Positions 30,411 through 38,411 of a stretch of 51,930 nt of DNA are shown here, piece by piece (the stretch's first letter is position 1; each line of letters starts with the position of its first letter). Source of the DNA: Marinobacterium weihaiense (lineage in GTDB: Bacteria > Pseudomonadota > Gammaproteobacteria > Pseudomonadales > Balneatricaceae); NCBI RefSeq assembly GCF_019061305.1, contig NZ_JAHQZT010000019.1, forward strand, positions 1 through 51,930. The letters are read 5' to 3'. The notes under the pieces are model-generated. The model saw only the letters and a program-made list of their open reading frames with translations. It ran no database searches and had not been told where the DNA came from. The translations under genes and the position numbers were made by a program.

Positions 30411-31985
30411 ATGGCAACACAACCCAACATTCTGTTCATCATGGCCGACCAGCTGCGTGCCGATTATCTGGGCTGCACCGGCCATCCGACGATCAAGACC
30501 CCAACCATCGATGCGCTGGCCGCCCACGGCGTCAACTTCACCAGGGCCTACACTCAGGCGCCGGTCTGCGGCCCGTCACGCATGTCCTTCTACACCGGTC
30601 GCTATGCCTTTTCCCACGGCGCGACCTACAACAACGTGCCGCTGAAGCTGTCGGAAAAGACCATCGGTGACTACCTGCGCCCGCTGGGCTATCGCGTGGG
30701 GCTGGTGGGCAAGACCCACATGAAAAAGGATGTGGAAGGGATGCAGCGCCTGGGCGTAGACCCCGAGTCTTCCCGCGGTGTGTTGCTGAGTGAATGCGGC
30801 TTCGAGCCTTACGCGCGTGACGATGGTCTGCACCCGGACCAGACGGTGTCGCCGGATCTGGCCTACAACAACTACCTGCGTGCGCAGGGCTACGAAGGTC
30901 ACAATCCCTGGCATGAATGGGCCAACTCCGGCGAGGGCGAAAACGGCGAGGTGCTGTCTGGCTGGTACATGCGCAATTGCCATCTGCCGGCACGCATTCC
31001 GGAAGCCCATTCTGAAACGGCTTACACCACCAACCGCGCCATGGAATTCATTCGTGAATCCGCCGATACACCCTGGTGCCTGCATCTGAGTTACATCAAG
31101 CCCCACTGGCCCTACATTGCCCCGGCGCCTTATCACGACATATACGGTCCCGAGGATGTGCTGCCGGTCAACGCCAGCGAGCAGGAAAAAGCCAACCTGC
31201 ACCCGGTGATCGAAGCCTTCATGGGCCACGACGAGTCGATGAACTTCTCCCGCGAGGAGGTGCGCCAGCGCGTCATTCCCGCCTACATGGGCCTGATCAC
31301 CCAGCTGGATGACCATCTGGCACGCCTGTTCGCCTTCCTCAAGGAGATCGGCCAGTACGACAACACCCTGGTGGTGCTCACCGCCGATCATGGCGATTAC
31401 CTGGGCGATCACTGGCTGGGCGAGAAGGAACTCTTCCATGAAGCCAGTGCCCGCATTCCGATGATCATTCACGATCCGCGTCCCCAGGCCGATGCCACCC
31501 GCGGCCGTTGCGACGACCGCCTGGTCGAAGCGATCGACCTGGTGCCCACCTTTGTCGAGCTGGCGGGCGGCGATGTGCCGGACCACATTCTTGAAGGACG
31601 CTCACTGCTGCCGCTGTTGACCTCCGGCGAAGTCGCACAGTGGCGCGAATTCGCCATCAGCGAGGCGGACTATGCCTGGCGCAAGGCCCGTTTCGCGCTG
31701 GATCTGGCACCGGATCAGACCCGCGCCATCATGATCACCGACGGCCGCTGGAAGTATGTGCATTACGAGCATTTTCGTCCGCAGCTGTTCGATCTGGAGC
31801 AGGACCCGCAGGAACAGCAGGACCTGGGGCAGGACGAGGCCCATGCTGATCAGCGCCAGCGACTGCAGCGCGCGCTGTATGACTGGTATCGGCAGCGCAA
31901 GACCCGCGTCACCATCAGTAACGCAACCGTGGCCAACATGACCGGGAAGGCCCACGCGCGCGGTTATCTGTTCGGCCTCTGGTAA
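30411..31985 (+). CDS. Formylglycine-type sulfatase (alkaline phosphatase superfamily)
   Basis: The product is 524 residues, cytoplasmic (no signal peptide). The sulfatase signature C53-G-P-S-R57 carries the Cys that becomes formylglycine. Metal ligands are likely D13-Q14 (FIMADQ) and D326-H327 (TADHGDYLGDH), and there is a GKTH motif at 100-103. DQ rather than DD, the NNVPL stretch and the long GKAHARGYLFGLW tail place it near choline-sulfatase and phosphonate-monoester-hydrolase relatives rather than arylsulfatases. It probably hydrolyses an imported small organosulfate (or phosphonate ester). It needs a maturation enzyme that is not in the window. The TRAP permease gene follows after 38 bp. 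Confidence 0.88.
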   Translation: MATQPNILFIMADQLRADYLGCTGHPTIKTPTIDALAAHGVNFTRAYTQAPVCGPSRMSFYTGRYAFSHGATYNNVPLKLSEKTIGDYLRPLGYRVGLVGKTHMKKDVEGMQRLGVDPESSRGVLLSECGFEPYARDDGLHPDQTVSPDLAYNNYLRAQGYEGHNPWHEWANSGEGENGEVLSGWYMRNCHLPARIPEAHSETAYTTNRAMEFIRESADTPWCLHLSYIKPHWPYIAPAPYHDIYGPEDVLPVNASEQEKANLHPVIEAFMGHDESMNFSREEVRQRVIPAYMGLITQLDDHLARLFAFLKEIGQYDNTLVVLTADHGDYLGDHWLGEKELFHEASARIPMIIHDPRPQADATRGRCDDRLVEAIDLVPTFVELAGGDVPDHILEGRSLLPLLTSGEVAQWREFAISEADYAWRKARFALDLAPDQTRAIMITDGRWKYVHYEHFRPQLFDLEQDPQEQQDLGQDEAHADQRQRLQRALYDWYRQRKTRVTISNATVANMTGKAHARGYLFGLW

Positions 31986-32023
31986 GGCGCGGACGGGACA
32001 CACTATAAGAAAGGCGAAAAACT

Positions 32024-33913
32024 ATGCTGACGAACACACTAGCCTGGATCAAGGCTCACCCGGCCAAGCTGCTCGGCGCCCCCCTCTTTTTGATGATGGT
32101 GGCATCGATCTTCTATACCGCCGGCTGGGGTATTTTTGATGACACCCTCCTGCGGTTGGGCACCTTTACCCTGTCGTGCGTGATCCTGCTCTATGCCAGC
32201 ATGACCCGCCAAGAGCGACATTGGTGGGCACGGCTGATCGATCTGGGGCTGTTGCTGGCCGTGCTGGCAGCGGCCTACCGTTACTTTTGGGTTGCTGAAG
32301 AGTTGGAGACCGGGCTCTACGAGCTAGAGATGCCCGATATCCTGATGGCTTTGGCAGGCCTGGCGGTGCTGGGCGAGCTGATGCGCCGGATGATCGGCCT
32401 GACCCTGCTGCTGGTGTGCGGACTGGCCGCCTGTTACGCACTCTTCGGTCGCGAGCTGCCGGGTGGTCTGGCCCATGCGGGCATGGATCTGGCGCAGATG
32501 CTGACCACCGTCTGGTACAGCTTTGACGGCGTGTTCGGCAGTACCCTGGGCGTGGTGACCTCCACTATCCTGATCTTCATCCTCTTCGGGGCGCTGCTGG
32601 ATGCGCTGGGGGTCGGCGTGGTGCTGCTCAAGCTGTCTTTCCGCCTTACCCGTCATCTGCCCGGCGGCGATGCCCACGCGGCGGTGCTGGCCAGTGGCCT
32701 GTTCGGCACCATCTCCGGCAGCTCGGTGGCCAACGTGGTCGGCACCGGGGTGATCACCATTCCGATGATCAAGAAGAGCGGCTTCTCCGGTCGTTTTGCC
32801 GGTGCGGTGGAAGCGGCTGCTTCCAGTGGCGGTCAGCTGATGCCGCCGATCATGGGCGCGGTAGCGTTCATCATGGCCGATGTGACCGGTATCAGCTATT
32901 TGAACATCACCCTGGCGGCGTTGATCCCGGCGATCTTTTACTACGCCAGCCTGTTTACCTTCATCTCCACCGAAGCCAAGCGTCTGGGCATGAAGGCCCA
33001 GGGCAAGGACGCGGTGGAGCCGCTGACCCGCCTGGAAAAACTCAAGGGGCTGGCCTTCGTGGTACCGCTGGGCCTGATCATCGTGCTGATGGTGCAGGGC
33101 AGCAGCCCGGCACAGGCCGGTTTCTGGGCGCTGATTGCCGCAGCCGCATTGGGCGTGGCGGTGGATCCCGGCCTGCTGAAAAAGCCGGCCCAGCTGTGGC
33201 AGATGGTGGTCAACGGGGCCAAGTCCGCCGCCACTATCATGGTTGCCGTGGCGGCGGTGGGCATCATTATCGCGGTGATGAACGCCACCGGCCTGGGCCT
33301 GCGCTTCTCCGAGGCGATCCAGATGGTGGCCGGTGACAGCCTCTTTGTGTCCCTGCTGCTGATGGCCGGTGGCTGTCTGGTGCTGGGCATGGGCATGCCG
33401 ACGGTCCCGGCCTACCTGGTGATCATTCTGGTCATGGGGCCGGCCGTACAGGCGCTGGGCGTGGAATTGATCGCGGCGCACCTGTTCGTGGTCTACTATG
33501 CGGTCCTGTCCGCCGTGACCCCGCCGGTCGCTCTGGCAGCCTTTGCCGCTGCACCGATCGCCCAGGCCAACCCGCTGCGGGTGAGTGTTACCTCCCTGCG
33601 CCTGGCGGTGATCGGCTTCCTGATCCCCTTTGCCTTCGTCTATCAGCCCTCGATGCTGCTGATCAATGACAGCTTTAGCTGGGGCGGTCTGGCGATGGCG
33701 CTGCTGACCACCACGGCGGCGATCCTGCTGGTGGCGGCTGCTTTTTCCGCCCGCGGACTCAAGCAGGGCCTGTACCTGCTGGCCGGCTTTGCCGTCATCG
33801 CGCCGCTGTGGTGGGTTCAGCTGCTGGCGCTGGCACTGCTGCCGGTGCTCCTGCTGGAGCGTAAGGGCCAGGCCGGCACGACCTGGCAGCGTCTTTTCTG
33901 CAAACAACCCTGA
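32024..33913 (+). CDS. TRAP-TAXI fused permease (DctQ-DctM fusion)
   Basis: This 629-residue, highly hydrophobic protein is the fused small-plus-large permease that serves TAXI-type binding proteins. The N-terminal 170 residues hold the DctQ-like four helices. The DctM-like part includes SGLFGTISGSSVANVVGTGV (about 224-243), GGQLMPPIMGAVAFIMADV (about 266-284), then the second-half GMGMPTVPAYLVIILVM and SAVTPPVALAAFAAAPIA. It moves the ligand of the TAXI protein encoded next, with sodium. It probably imports the sulfatase substrate (inferred from the operon). Confidence 0.92.
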   Translation: MLTNTLAWIKAHPAKLLGAPLFLMMVASIFYTAGWGIFDDTLLRLGTFTLSCVILLYASMTRQERHWWARLIDLGLLLAVLAAAYRYFWVAEELETGLYELEMPDILMALAGLAVLGELMRRMIGLTLLLVCGLAACYALFGRELPGGLAHAGMDLAQMLTTVWYSFDGVFGSTLGVVTSTILIFILFGALLDALGVGVVLLKLSFRLTRHLPGGDAHAAVLASGLFGTISGSSVANVVGTGVITIPMIKKSGFSGRFAGAVEAAASSGGQLMPPIMGAVAFIMADVTGISYLNITLAALIPAIFYYASLFTFISTEAKRLGMKAQGKDAVEPLTRLEKLKGLAFVVPLGLIIVLMVQGSSPAQAGFWALIAAAALGVAVDPGLLKKPAQLWQMVVNGAKSAATIMVAVAAVGIIIAVMNATGLGLRFSEAIQMVAGDSLFVSLLLMAGGCLVLGMGMPTVPAYLVIILVMGPAVQALGVELIAAHLFVVYYAVLSAVTPPVALAAFAAAPIAQANPLRVSVTSLRLAVIGFLIPFAFVYQPSMLLINDSFSWGGLAMALLTTTAAILLVAAAFSARGLKQGLYLLAGFAVIAPLWWVQLLALALLPVLLLERKGQAGTTWQRLFCKQP

Positions 33914-33948
33914 CTCACAACTATAAGAATCAACCCAAGGAATCCATC

Positions 33949-34980
33949 ATGCTCACTTTCAAGATACGTACCTTCAAACAACTGACCACGTCCCTCTGTG
34001 TCGGCGCTCTGCTCAGCGCAGGCGCCGTCCAGGTACAGGCTGCGGAAAGTTTCCGCATGTCCACCCTGGGACCGGGCAGCAGCCCCTACATGGTGATGAC
34101 CCACTTCGCCAACACCGTCAACAAGGAACTGCCGGAGTATTCCATCATCGTTAACGCCACCGGCGTGGCGCCCAAGCACGCCCTGGACACATCCAAGGGG
34201 CGCGGCGAGTTCTTCATGATGTCACCGTCGATTCACAGTTACATGAAGACCGGCGGCGGCATGTTCGGCAAGATCAAACAGGCGCCTGAGCTGTCGCAGA
34301 ACCTGCGTGCCGTATTCATGTTCCCGATGGGCCTCTATCAGGGCGTCACCTATGCCGAGGACAACATTCAGAGCCTGAAGGACCTCAAGGGCAAGCGCGT
34401 ATTTGCCGGTCCTCCGGGGGGCGTGTCGCGTCGTACCGTCGAAACCATGATCCGGGCCGCCACCGGTTATGAACCCGGCAAGGACTACACCTCGGTGAAG
34501 CTGGGCCATGAGTCCGCGTCCCAGGCGTTTCAGGATCACAACATTGATGTCTACTTCAACGCCACCGTGGCCCCCAGCCCGGTGATCAGCCAGATTGCGC
34601 TGACCAACCGGGTGCGTTTCATCGGTGTGGACATGGAAACGCTGCAAACCAACCCGGAGCTGCAAAAACTGCTCGGCACCCCGGGCTACAGCATCAAGCC
34701 GCTGGAGCCGGGTGTGTACGGTGAAAACCAGGTCAACACCGATCCGGTGTACACCATCGGCATCAATGTGGGCATTGCGACCCACAAGGATCTGGACGAA
34801 GAAACCATCTACAAGATGACCAAGGCCTACTGGGATGGTCTGGAAGCACAGAAAGCCAGCACACCCTGGTTGCGCAACCTGAGCCTGGAGGGTGTATTCG
34901 CCGACATGAACATGCCGATGCACCCGGGATCGGCGCGCTACTTCCAGGAAATCGGTCTGGACGTGCCTGACGTGAAGTAA
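33949..34980 (+). CDS. TAXI family TRAP solute-binding protein
   Basis: The product is 343 residues with a signal peptide of about 30 residues (cleavage after VQA-AE). The TAXI pattern is seen in FRMSTLGPGSSPYMVMTHFA (about 34-53), LKDLKGKRVFAGPPGGVSRRT near 142-162, and the HESASQAFQDHNIDVYFNAT segment near 186-205. TAXI proteins deliver glutamate, benzoate-like or other acids to fused TRAP permeases. Ribosome-binding site AAGGAA. It closes the sulfatase-permease-TAXI operon. Confidence 0.9.
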   Translation: MLTFKIRTFKQLTTSLCVGALLSAGAVQVQAAESFRMSTLGPGSSPYMVMTHFANTVNKELPEYSIIVNATGVAPKHALDTSKGRGEFFMMSPSIHSYMKTGGGMFGKIKQAPELSQNLRAVFMFPMGLYQGVTYAEDNIQSLKDLKGKRVFAGPPGGVSRRTVETMIRAATGYEPGKDYTSVKLGHESASQAFQDHNIDVYFNATVAPSPVISQIALTNRVRFIGVDMETLQTNPELQKLLGTPGYSIKPLEPGVYGENQVNTDPVYTIGINVGIATHKDLDEETIYKMTKAYWDGLEAQKASTPWLRNLSLEGVFADMNMPMHPGSARYFQEIGLDVPDVK

Positions 34981-34990
34981 GCACGACGCT

Positions 34991-35097
34991 CCGGTACTGG
35001 CTCGCCATACCCCCTTTCTGGTGGCAGACGGCCAGTCAGTACCGGTCGCATTATCATTTTGGCCCGCGGTTCTTTCGCGGGTCGTCTCTCGTTTTTG
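34991..35097 (+). terminator. Inverted repeat and terminator after the sulfatase-TRAP operon
   Basis: Two elements follow the TAXI stop. CCGGTACTG (34991-34999) pairs with CAGTACCGG (35037-35045). CCCGCG/CGCGGG with a 7-nt loop (35063-35081) is followed by TCGTCTCTCG and five T (35092-35096). The second looks like the intrinsic terminator, though the T run is set some distance from the stem. Confidence 0.55.
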
Positions 35098-35162
35098 TCT
35101 CCGGCCCGCTAAGCTGCCAGTATAGGGCCCTTTCTGATACCGATCTGTGCGGATATTCTCTG

Positions 35163-36911
35163 ATGTCGATCAGCACTTACAAGCTGTTTCCCTTTCTGCG
35201 CTGGCGTGACCGGGTCACCCGCGACAACCTCAAGGCCGACCTGATGGCCGGCCTGACCGGCATGGTACTGGTGCTGCCCCAGGCGGTGGCCTATGCCTTC
35301 ATTGCCGGTCTGCCGCCGGTGTATGGCCTGTATACCGCTATGGTATCGGCGGTGATCGCTGCGCTGTTCGGCTCCTCCTGGCATCTGATCTCGGGACCGA
35401 CGGCGGCGCTGTCCATCGTGGTGCTGAGCGTGATCAGCGGTTTGGGGGATTTTTCCGTCGAACAGTATGTCGGTCTGGTGATCAGTCTGACGTTGCTGAC
35501 CGGCCTGATCCAGCTGGCGCTGGGGCTGTTCCGCATGGGCAGTCTGGTCAACTTCATCTCCCATACGGTGGTGATCGGCTTTACCGCCGGAGCGGCGATT
35601 CTGATCGCCGTCAGTCAGTTCAAGCATCTGCTGGGGGTGGAGGTGCCGGGGGGCTTGTCGATGCTGGCCACGCTGGAGCATCTGTTCGGGCAGCGTGCCG
35701 GCTTCAATGCGGTGGCGCTGGAAGCCGGACTGGTGACCCTGGTTGTGGCGGTGCTGGCGCGCAAGCTGAATCGCAAATTGCCGCATCTGCTGATCGGCAT
35801 GGCGGCGGGCAGCCTGGCCTGTTACTTTCTCGATCCGACCGGTGAGGCCGTGGCCTATGTGGGCGCCTTGCCCGGTCAACTGCCGACGCCGGTGCTGCCG
35901 GAGTTCTCCTTTGCCACCCTCAAGGCGCTGGCACCGGGGGCGCTGGCGGTGGCGCTGCTGGGCCTGATCGAAGCGGTGTCCATCGCCCGCGCCATCGCCG
36001 TGCGCTCGCACCAACAGATCGACGGTAACCAGGAGTTTCTGGGACAGGGGTTGTCCAACGTGGTCGGCAGTTTCTTTGCCTGCTACGCCAGTACCGGCTC
36101 CTTCACTCGCTCCGGTGCCAACTACGATGCCGGCGCACGCACGCCGCTGGCGGCGGTGTTTGCCGCGCTGATGCTGGCGGTGGTGGTGCTGGTGGCACCG
36201 CAGATTACCGCCCGCCTGCCGCTGGCGGTGATGGCCGGTTCCATCCTGTTGATCGCCTGGAACCTGATCGACTTCGGCAGCATCCGTCACATCCTGTCCA
36301 ACAGCCGCTCGGAAGCGGCGATCCTGCTGGTAACGCTGTTCTCGACTCTGCTGGTCGAGCTGGAGTTCGCCATCTACATCGGCGTCATGCTGTCGTTGGC
36401 GCTATACCTGCGCCGTACCTCCCAGCCGCGGGTGACCCAGGTAGCCCCGCTGCAGCAGAGCGAACGCCGCCATATCCGCAACATCGAGCGCTATGACCTG
36501 CAAGAGTGTCCGCAGCTGAAGATCATCCGTGTCGACGGCTCGCTGTTCTTCGGTGCCGTGGATCATGTACAGCAGGAGATCCGTCGCCTGACGGCCCCCG
36601 GCAGTGGAGTGAACCATATTCTGCTGATCGGCAAGGGCATCAACTTTATCGACGTGGCCGGGGTGGAGATGCTGCATCAGGAGATCAACCGGTTGCACAT
36701 GATGAGCGGCGATATCCTGTTCAGCTCGCTCAAGGGTACGGTCATGGATGAACTCAAGCGCACCGGCGCGCTCACGCTGCTGGGCGAGCAGCGCTTTCAC
36801 GATACCCCACGCTCGGCCATTGCCGAGCTGATTCCAAGGCTGGATCAGGACCGCTGTGCCAGCTGTACCAAACGGATCTTTGGGGATTGTCCGCCGCCGG
36901 CGGATGTCTAG
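35163..36911 (+). CDS. SulP family anion transporter with STAS domain
   Basis: The product is 582 residues. A transmembrane transport domain of about 410 residues carries SulP motifs (DLMAGLTGMVLVLPQAVAYA, about 22-41; GLPPVYGLYTA, about 50-60; a core near 290-320 with GSFFACYASTGSFTRSG). A cytoplasmic STAS domain follows (about 435-555). Substrate may be sulfate or bicarbonate; beside a sulfatase, sulfate is attractive but unproven, and direction cannot be told. The last 25 residues contain a Cys-rich tail (CASCTKRIFGDC) that could bind metal. It is monocistronic, with a weak ribosome-binding site. Confidence 0.92.
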   Translation: MSISTYKLFPFLRWRDRVTRDNLKADLMAGLTGMVLVLPQAVAYAFIAGLPPVYGLYTAMVSAVIAALFGSSWHLISGPTAALSIVVLSVISGLGDFSVEQYVGLVISLTLLTGLIQLALGLFRMGSLVNFISHTVVIGFTAGAAILIAVSQFKHLLGVEVPGGLSMLATLEHLFGQRAGFNAVALEAGLVTLVVAVLARKLNRKLPHLLIGMAAGSLACYFLDPTGEAVAYVGALPGQLPTPVLPEFSFATLKALAPGALAVALLGLIEAVSIARAIAVRSHQQIDGNQEFLGQGLSNVVGSFFACYASTGSFTRSGANYDAGARTPLAAVFAALMLAVVVLVAPQITARLPLAVMAGSILLIAWNLIDFGSIRHILSNSRSEAAILLVTLFSTLLVELEFAIYIGVMLSLALYLRRTSQPRVTQVAPLQQSERRHIRNIERYDLQECPQLKIIRVDGSLFFGAVDHVQQEIRRLTAPGSGVNHILLIGKGINFIDVAGVEMLHQEINRLHMMSGDILFSSLKGTVMDELKRTGALTLLGEQRFHDTPRSAIAELIPRLDQDRCASCTKRIFGDCPPPADV

Positions 36912-36975
36912 TCGTATGCGTGCACTAGGGCCTGGCCGCCGAGTGGGCGTTGTGTGAAGAAGGGGAGCCGGGGAT

Positions 36976-37007
36976 CCGGTGCCGCCCGAAGGGGTAGACG
37001 GCACCGG
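36976..37007. terminator. Hairpin between the convergent SulP and porin genes
   Basis: CCGGTGCCG and CGGCACCGG (9 bp, perfect; 14-nt loop) lie ten bases beyond the porin stop codon and 64 bases beyond the SulP stop. There is no T run on either strand. It is probably a shared termination or 3'-end protecting structure. Confidence 0.5.
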
Positions 37008-37015
37008 GTTGGGGA

Positions 37016-38005
37016 TCAGAACGTCAGATTGACGCCCAGTGCAATGTTGTCGGCGCTGTTGTCGTACTGTCCGGTCTCGGCCCAGAGGGATACGTTCGGG
37101 TGCACCTGCTTTTTCAGCTGGACGACCACGCCGGTGTTGTCGGCGTCGTCGTTATCCGCATCCTTGTCGTAATAGCCCAGCGCGGCCGACAGGCCGGCCT
37201 GGAACTGATAGCGCGCGGCCACGCCGTAGGAATCGAAGTCGTTGTTATTGAAGGTGTCTTCGTTGATCTCGTAGGTGGCACCCAGGTGCAACTGGCCGAC
37301 GTCATAGCCGGCGGTCAGGGCCGTCCGCGCGTAATCGTCACCTGCGCCGACCACGGTTTTCTCGGTCAGTACCCGGCTGATGCCCAGGTTCAACGCCGTG
37401 TTGTCGTAGATCAGGCGAGCGGTTTTGACATCCAGATCTTCGCTGTTGTCTTCGCTCAGGGAGAGAGTTGAGAACACCATACGCAGGTTGTTCCACCGAG
37501 GCGTGGCGTAGGCCAGCACATCCTGGCCTTCATCGGCCTGGTTGAAGATCGGATTGCCCGTCGGGGTGATGCGACCGTGGTGAGTTTCGTTGTATTCGAA
37601 CAGGTTGATATTGGCGTACATGTCGCGCTGAACGCCGCTGCTGGAGCGGGGGGCCAGCACGAATACGCCGTAGTGGGTCGGGAAAATCAGCTTGGCTTCC
37701 TTGACGTGGATGTCGTCTTCGCCCTCGGTGCCGCCGGTATCACGGTTGTTGACCGCATCGGACACATCGGCCACAAACTGGTAACGCATCTTGAATGCAT
37801 CGGCCTTGATCAGGCCGTTGACGCCGAATTCCAGCTCGAAGGCTTCAGGGTCGAAATCCCTGTCGTCGATATCCAGTGCACCCAGACTGGCGAACAGGGT
37901 GAAATCGGGCATCGGGGCCTCGATGGCCGGAGCGGCCTGAACGGCGCCCGAGATGGCGAGCGTGAGAGCAGAAGCCAGTACAGCGGTTGATGTTGTCGTT
38001 GTCAT
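37016..38005 (-). CDS. Outer-membrane porin
   Basis: The product is 329 residues. A signal peptide of about 24 residues (cleavage AVQA-AP) precedes many alternating-hydrophobicity strands with tyrosine/aromatic girdles (for example LHLGATYEINEDTF and SAALGYYDKDAD). The final residue is Phe (VNLTF), as expected for outer-membrane beta-barrels. Acidic loops (DNDDADN, EGEDD) are prominent. It is of the Gram-negative general-porin type. The start at 38005 has AAGGGC upstream; the longer frame to 38170 is non-coding leader. A 15-bp TTTC...GAAA palindrome about 70 bp upstream resembles that before the sulfatase, suggesting shared control. Confidence 0.85.
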   Translation of the reverse strand: MTTTTSTAVLASALTLAISGAVQAAPAIEAPMPDFTLFASLGALDIDDRDFDPEAFELEFGVNGLIKADAFKMRYQFVADVSDAVNNRDTGGTEGEDDIHVKEAKLIFPTHYGVFVLAPRSSSGVQRDMYANINLFEYNETHHGRITPTGNPIFNQADEGQDVLAYATPRWNNLRMVFSTLSLSEDNSEDLDVKTARLIYDNTALNLGISRVLTEKTVVGAGDDYARTALTAGYDVGQLHLGATYEINEDTFNNNDFDSYGVAARYQFQAGLSAALGYYDKDADNDDADNTGVVVQLKKQVHPNVSLWAETGQYDNSADNIALGVNLTF

Positions 38006-38411
38006 TATTATGCCCTTGTGAGGTGTTGAGTGTGGCTCCAAGGGTAAGGGGGGAACTCTGTCTCCGATGCAGGGCGTTTCCTTGGGTGAAACGCTCGGGG
38101 GCTGACAGTCCGCCAGGTTCCGCGTCAGGGAGCATGTCTGTTTCAGCGCGGTGACGGCCGGGCAGGTCATGTTTCACGTGTGAGGCGGCCAGGAGTGCGG
38201 GTGCGTCCTGAACCGGTCACTTCGTTCGAGCTTCTACTGCCTGTTGCGTGAAATATGCACTTCCGGCACAAACGCCGGTTCGATTAGTGTCTATAGTATT
38301 AGATGAACGGATCACCTGATCCGCAGTGTGCATTCGTTCGGGGGGTACAGAACAGGCAGGTTGTACCGGTTTCATGCTCTGAGTCTGCACGGGCAGGCGA
38401 GGAGGGATGAA
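38006..38411. promoter_or_regulatory. Divergent control region between the porin and gspE
   Basis: These 406 bp have no gene. They contain GCGTTTC...GAAACGC (38074-38094, a 7-bp inverted repeat, 69 bp from the porin start), CCGGC...GCCGG (about 38265-38280), and CGGATCA-CC-TGATCCG (38308-38323, perfect 7-bp arms) 89 bp before gspE. An AT-rich patch with TATAGT and TAGTAT (near 38292-38300) could hold a -10 box for gspE. No clear -35 or sigma-54 site was found. Confidence 0.45.

Noticed and set aside
32324-33907. A 527-codon minus-strand open frame opposite the TRAP-TAXI permease.
   Set aside because: Its composition (His, Gln, Arg, Gly) is the usual shadow of a hydrophobic coding sequence; the plus-strand permease is certain.
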